NCBI GenBank assembly: GCA_015847255.1 | Contig: JADLZK010004628.1 | Span: 124,001-188,000, forward strand | DNA from: Hyparrhenia diplandra | Lineage: Eukaryota > Streptophyta > Magnoliopsida > Poales > Poaceae | DNA: 64,000 bases | Direction: 5' to 3' | Shown here: one piece after another, positions 60,933 to 64,000 of the stretch | How positions within the stretch are numbered: the first letter of the stretch is position 1 | How the letters are laid out: every line of letters begins with the position of its first letter | The notes under the pieces: generated by a model | Databases searched by the model: none | What the model saw: only the letters and a program-made list of their open reading frames with translations | What the model was told of the DNA's origin: nothing | Program-made: the position numbers and the translations under genes

Positions 60933-61241
60933 TACATTACTACTACGAGTTTTCTTTTTTTGACCGAAACACTAGACCAACCTTCTGAAATTTGGAAATG
61001 TATGTACTAGTTGAGTAGAACAATAAGTAGCACATTGAATACGTTCAGTCCTACTACCTACTATATGGCACGCTGTCGAACTAGACCAGCTTGACACAAT
61101 TAAGTAGAGCAAAGAAGATATGAAGCTTGGAAATTAAAAATGAAGAGGACGACCTTCTTTGTATTTCTTGCAAACCAACGATTCTATACACTTTGAAATG
61201 GCACATGTTTTGATCGACAGGTTACAGTACGTGTATAATCC

Positions 61242-63426
61242 ATGGCAGCAGCAGCAGAGGTGGTGACGCACGCATGGACAGAGTGGGGCATCCAGGCGCT
61301 GGTGCTGCTCAGCTTCACGCTCCAGGTGACGCTCCTGGTCCTGGCGGAGTTCCGGCGGACCGTGGACTCCGGCGTGCTGAGGTTTTTTCACGTGGTCGGC
61401 GTACATACTGGCCGACACGACGGCGATCTACGTGCTCGGTCACATGTCCGTGGCCGGGCGGCGGTCGCCGGAGCAGGAGCTGGTGGCGTTCTGGGCGCCG
61501 TTCCTGCTGCTGCACCTGGGCGGGCAGGACAACATCACCGCCTACGCGGTGGAGGACAACCGGCTGTGGCTGCGCCACCTGCAGACGCTCGCTGTGCAGG
61601 TGGCGGCGACCGCCTACGTCCTCTACGGCTCCTCCGTCCTGCACAGCACCACGACCACGACGCCGCTGCTCCGGCCAGCCGCCGTGCTGGTGTTCGTGGT
61701 GGGCCTTTTCCGGTACGGCGAGAGAGTGTGGGCCCTCAGGCGCGCCAGTGGCAGCAACTCCAACTACCACAGCGGCGACAGGCCTGCGTTTCTGAGTAAC
61801 AATCTGGTGCGGGCGGAGTTCGCCGGGATCATGGGCGGCGCCATGAACTCGGAAGCCATCCTCTTCATCGCTCACGATCTGCTAATGATTCCCAAGGATT
61901 TGCTGGTCGAGGGCTCGTCGCCTATCGAAGGTTTACGCACAGACCTCACCGGGGAGGATGCGTACAGGGTGGCCGAGATGCAGCTCTCCCTGATGCACGA
62001 CGTCTTCTACACCAAGGCCGAGGTGCTGCACACCTGGTACGGCCTCTGCGTCCGCGTCGCCTCGCTGCTGGCCATCGCCGTCGCATTTCTGCTGTTCCAG
62101 CTGCTGTTGCTGCCTGATCATCATGCTCGTAACCAGGGCTCGCGCTACAGCTCGTTAGATGTGGGTGTCACGTATGCGCTGCTGGTTGGGGCCTTGGTCC
62201 TGGAGACCGCGTCGGTGGTGCGGCTTCTCTTCTCCAGCTGGACCTACACGCTCCTCTCTAAGTGGTCCCGGTACCGGCCGTATGGACTCAGCCTGCAAGT
62301 TGGTCGTCCTGCCGACCGTTTGCTTTTCCGTGCAGTGGCGTCTCTCCGTCTGCTCGTCCATGCCGCGGACCGGCGACGGGGAGGCTGGTCACGCTCCTTG
62401 GGGCAGCTCGACCTGCTTAGCTTGTGTGCTCGCAGCAAGGCATCCAGCCGAAGCAGCAAGATTGCCAGATGGATGGGAGTGGAGGACACGTGGAACGTGT
62501 GGGACTGCTCGTCGTCCGTCCCCGTCCCGGCGCTTGTGGAGGAGCAGATGGTCAAGCAGCTGCTGCTGGTGCGTGACAGTTGGCCGAGGCGGGATGATTA
62601 CGCCTTCATCAACCCATGGGGCCGGCAGGCGATGGAGAGATGGGGACTGCAGGGGGAACTGGATTGGAGCGTGGAGGAGAGCGTGCTTGTCTGGCACGTC
62701 GCCACCGACATCTACCTCTGCTGGTACAGGGATCAACACAAGGACGACGACGGCGAGCAGGCACGGCGGCGCGGCCTTGCCGACGCGGTCCAGGCGCTCT
62801 CCGGCTACATGCTCTACCTCCTGGCAGCGCGCCCCGACGTGATGCCTCGCCCTGCCGCCCGCAGCGCCTACATTCAGATGTGCTACGCGCTGCTCGCCTC
62901 CAGAGAAGCGTTCGCCGAATGGATAGGCCTGCCTGATCTTGACCACAGCTCAGCCGACAACCTCGCCGCCTCGCTCTGGGGGCTCGGGAAGGCATTCAAC
63001 GACATTGGATCAGTCCACATCACACATACATCTTTTTTCCCAATAATAGGCAGGAAAGATTCAGCAATGGTTATCATGGCAACTCGGCTGGGCGATAAAC
63101 TCATCAGCGAGGATCAGTCGTCGTCGACCGGCGACGACGTGCTCCAACTGATCTTCAGAGGGTGGGTGGACATGCTCTTCTACCTGGGCTGCCAGTGCAC
63201 CGCCTACTCTCATGTCAAGCAGCTCAGCAACGGCGGCGAGCTCGTCACCGTCGCTGCCCTTCTGGTGAAATACATCACAGGAGGTATTGCAGTGGCTCAC
63301 CCGCGGCGAACGCAGGACGATCAGATCATAGTAGAGTACCATCCACCACGAGATCCAACTCCTTTTGCAGCATCTCCCTCTTTCTCTTCTTCCTCCTTTC
63401 TGCCGTTGTCTGTTGCCTCCTCTTGA
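61242..63426 (+). CDS. DUF4220/DUF594 membrane protein, copy 2 (one single-base frameshift)
   Basis: Paralogue of copy 1, most of it intact. From ATG 61242 the frame reads MAAAAEVVTHAWTEWGIQAL... to VLRFF, then is shifted by one extra T in the run 61383-61388 (five Ts in copy 1); from 61389 the correct frame runs uninterrupted to TGA 63424. With the T removed the product would be about 727 aa: N-terminal DUF4220 with three or four helices, a helix pair at about residues 285-350 (LLAIAVAFLLFQLLLL, VTYALLVGALVLETASVVRLLF), a soluble stretch with GQLDLLSLCARSK, and DUF594 (LVWHVATDIYLCWYRDQHKD, then ALLVKYITGG). The last 45 residues, absent in copy 1, are Pro/Ser-rich. Function of the family is unknown; membrane location is inferred from hydrophobicity. 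No intron needed. Confidence 0.88.
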
Positions 63427-64000
63427 CAAGCTAGTTGTAGCGCTTGAATAAAAGCTCATGAACCATATCTCCTACTCTCACAGCACAGCTGTTACTGTTA
63501 GATAGTTTGTCTTAGTGTTGTCATATTTGTGTCAAATAAATGTGTAAGTGTTAGTTGTTATTGGATTGGACTTGTTTCATCAATTGTGTAATTCCGAGAT
63601 GATTGTGTTGATTAAAAAAATGACTTTTTGCTATCTATCTTTTTTGTTTTCCGACCAAGGTGTACTTTTGTTATCTATCTGTTGACATATTTCTTTGGTA
63701 GTATATTTGTCAGATTTCGACACGTTTGATTGCGCTTTAGGAATTCGGCAGCGGGGATTCCAAATTTCTAATCTGTCATGTTGAATCTGGATCTAATCGA
63801 CGCCAACTATTGGTCAATTATTATATCGTAAAACCTAAATAACGATCGCACGTACGATTACATCTTCCGTCCCTCGTGTTCCACCTATGCCGATCCTCCG
63901 TCCACGGCTATTCTCGCGCTGCTCCTGCTCTGTGCAGTGGCCGCGGCGGGCAAGGGTTGTGCCGGGTTCTGCCGACGTGGGGACAATCGGGGTACACTGA
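63427..64000. other. 3' flank of unit 2
   Basis: Contains the conserved AATAAAAGCTCATGAAC signal near 63447 and sequence parallel to 58983-59570. No gene up to the window end. Confidence 0.55.

Larger units (their letters stand above)
59592..64000. repeat. Tandem segmental duplication, unit 2 (runs off the window)
   Basis: Starts at CAGGCCCAGAAATGATGCA, the homologue of CAGGCCGAGAAATG...TTGCATGG at 52873-53057, and proceeds through the second DUF4220/DUF594 gene and the same 3' flank. The window ends at the equivalent of about 59570, so a third unit would begin within a few tens of bases of the edge. Confidence 0.88.

Overview
The window is nuclear DNA from a grass (Poaceae), probably a panicoid/C4-type species; the species cannot be fixed from sequence alone. 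The evidence is GC-rich, nearly intronless coding regions in an AT-rich, transposon-filled intergenic space, Stowaway and Tourist-type MITEs, p-SINE-like and tRNA-derived SINEs, plant L1-type LINEs, hAT, Mutator-like and LTR elements, a DUF4220/DUF594 gene pair typical of grasses, and a PEP-carboxylase kinase gene. Only four host protein genes can be supported over 64 kb.

Layout. 336-15286 is one very large non-autonomous hAT-type element with 8-bp target duplication, terminal inverted repeats and subterminal ACGCTTC repeats. It carries apparent pieces of host genes (an exon of a phage-type organellar RNA polymerase, the 5' exon of a complex I NDUFS7-like gene, and unidentified GC-rich exon-like blocks), a nested Mutator-like element and a MITE. 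15905-16801 (minus) is an intact R2R3-MYB gene of the MYB13/14/15-OsMYB4 subgroup. 18122-21431 is a 3.3-kb gypsy-like LTR element with a degenerate gag and a perfect 5-bp target duplication. 22-46 kb is repeat-rich: broken LINEs, a 5'-truncated LINE with target duplication (38265-39691), hAT and other MITEs, a 1-kb fold-back (40072-41050) and tandem duplications. 47371-48412 (plus) is a PPCK gene with two single-base frameshifts. 52864-64000 is a tandem segmental duplication, each unit holding one DUF4220/DUF594 membrane-protein gene; a possible third unit would start beyond the right edge.

The two duplicated units act as natural empty/filled-site controls: a LINE, a tRNA-like SINE, two MITEs and a p-SINE-like element sit only in unit 1, and a Stowaway MITE only in unit 2, which fixes their boundaries and orders the insertions after the duplication.

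The genes do not form a pathway or cluster. MYB is a nuclear transcription factor, PPCK a cytosolic regulator of PEP carboxylase, and the DUF594 proteins are membrane proteins of unknown function. Three of the four genes are interrupted by single-base indels in short homopolymers, which looks more like consensus error than gene death, except for the altered 3' end of the first DUF594 gene, which is a real structural change.
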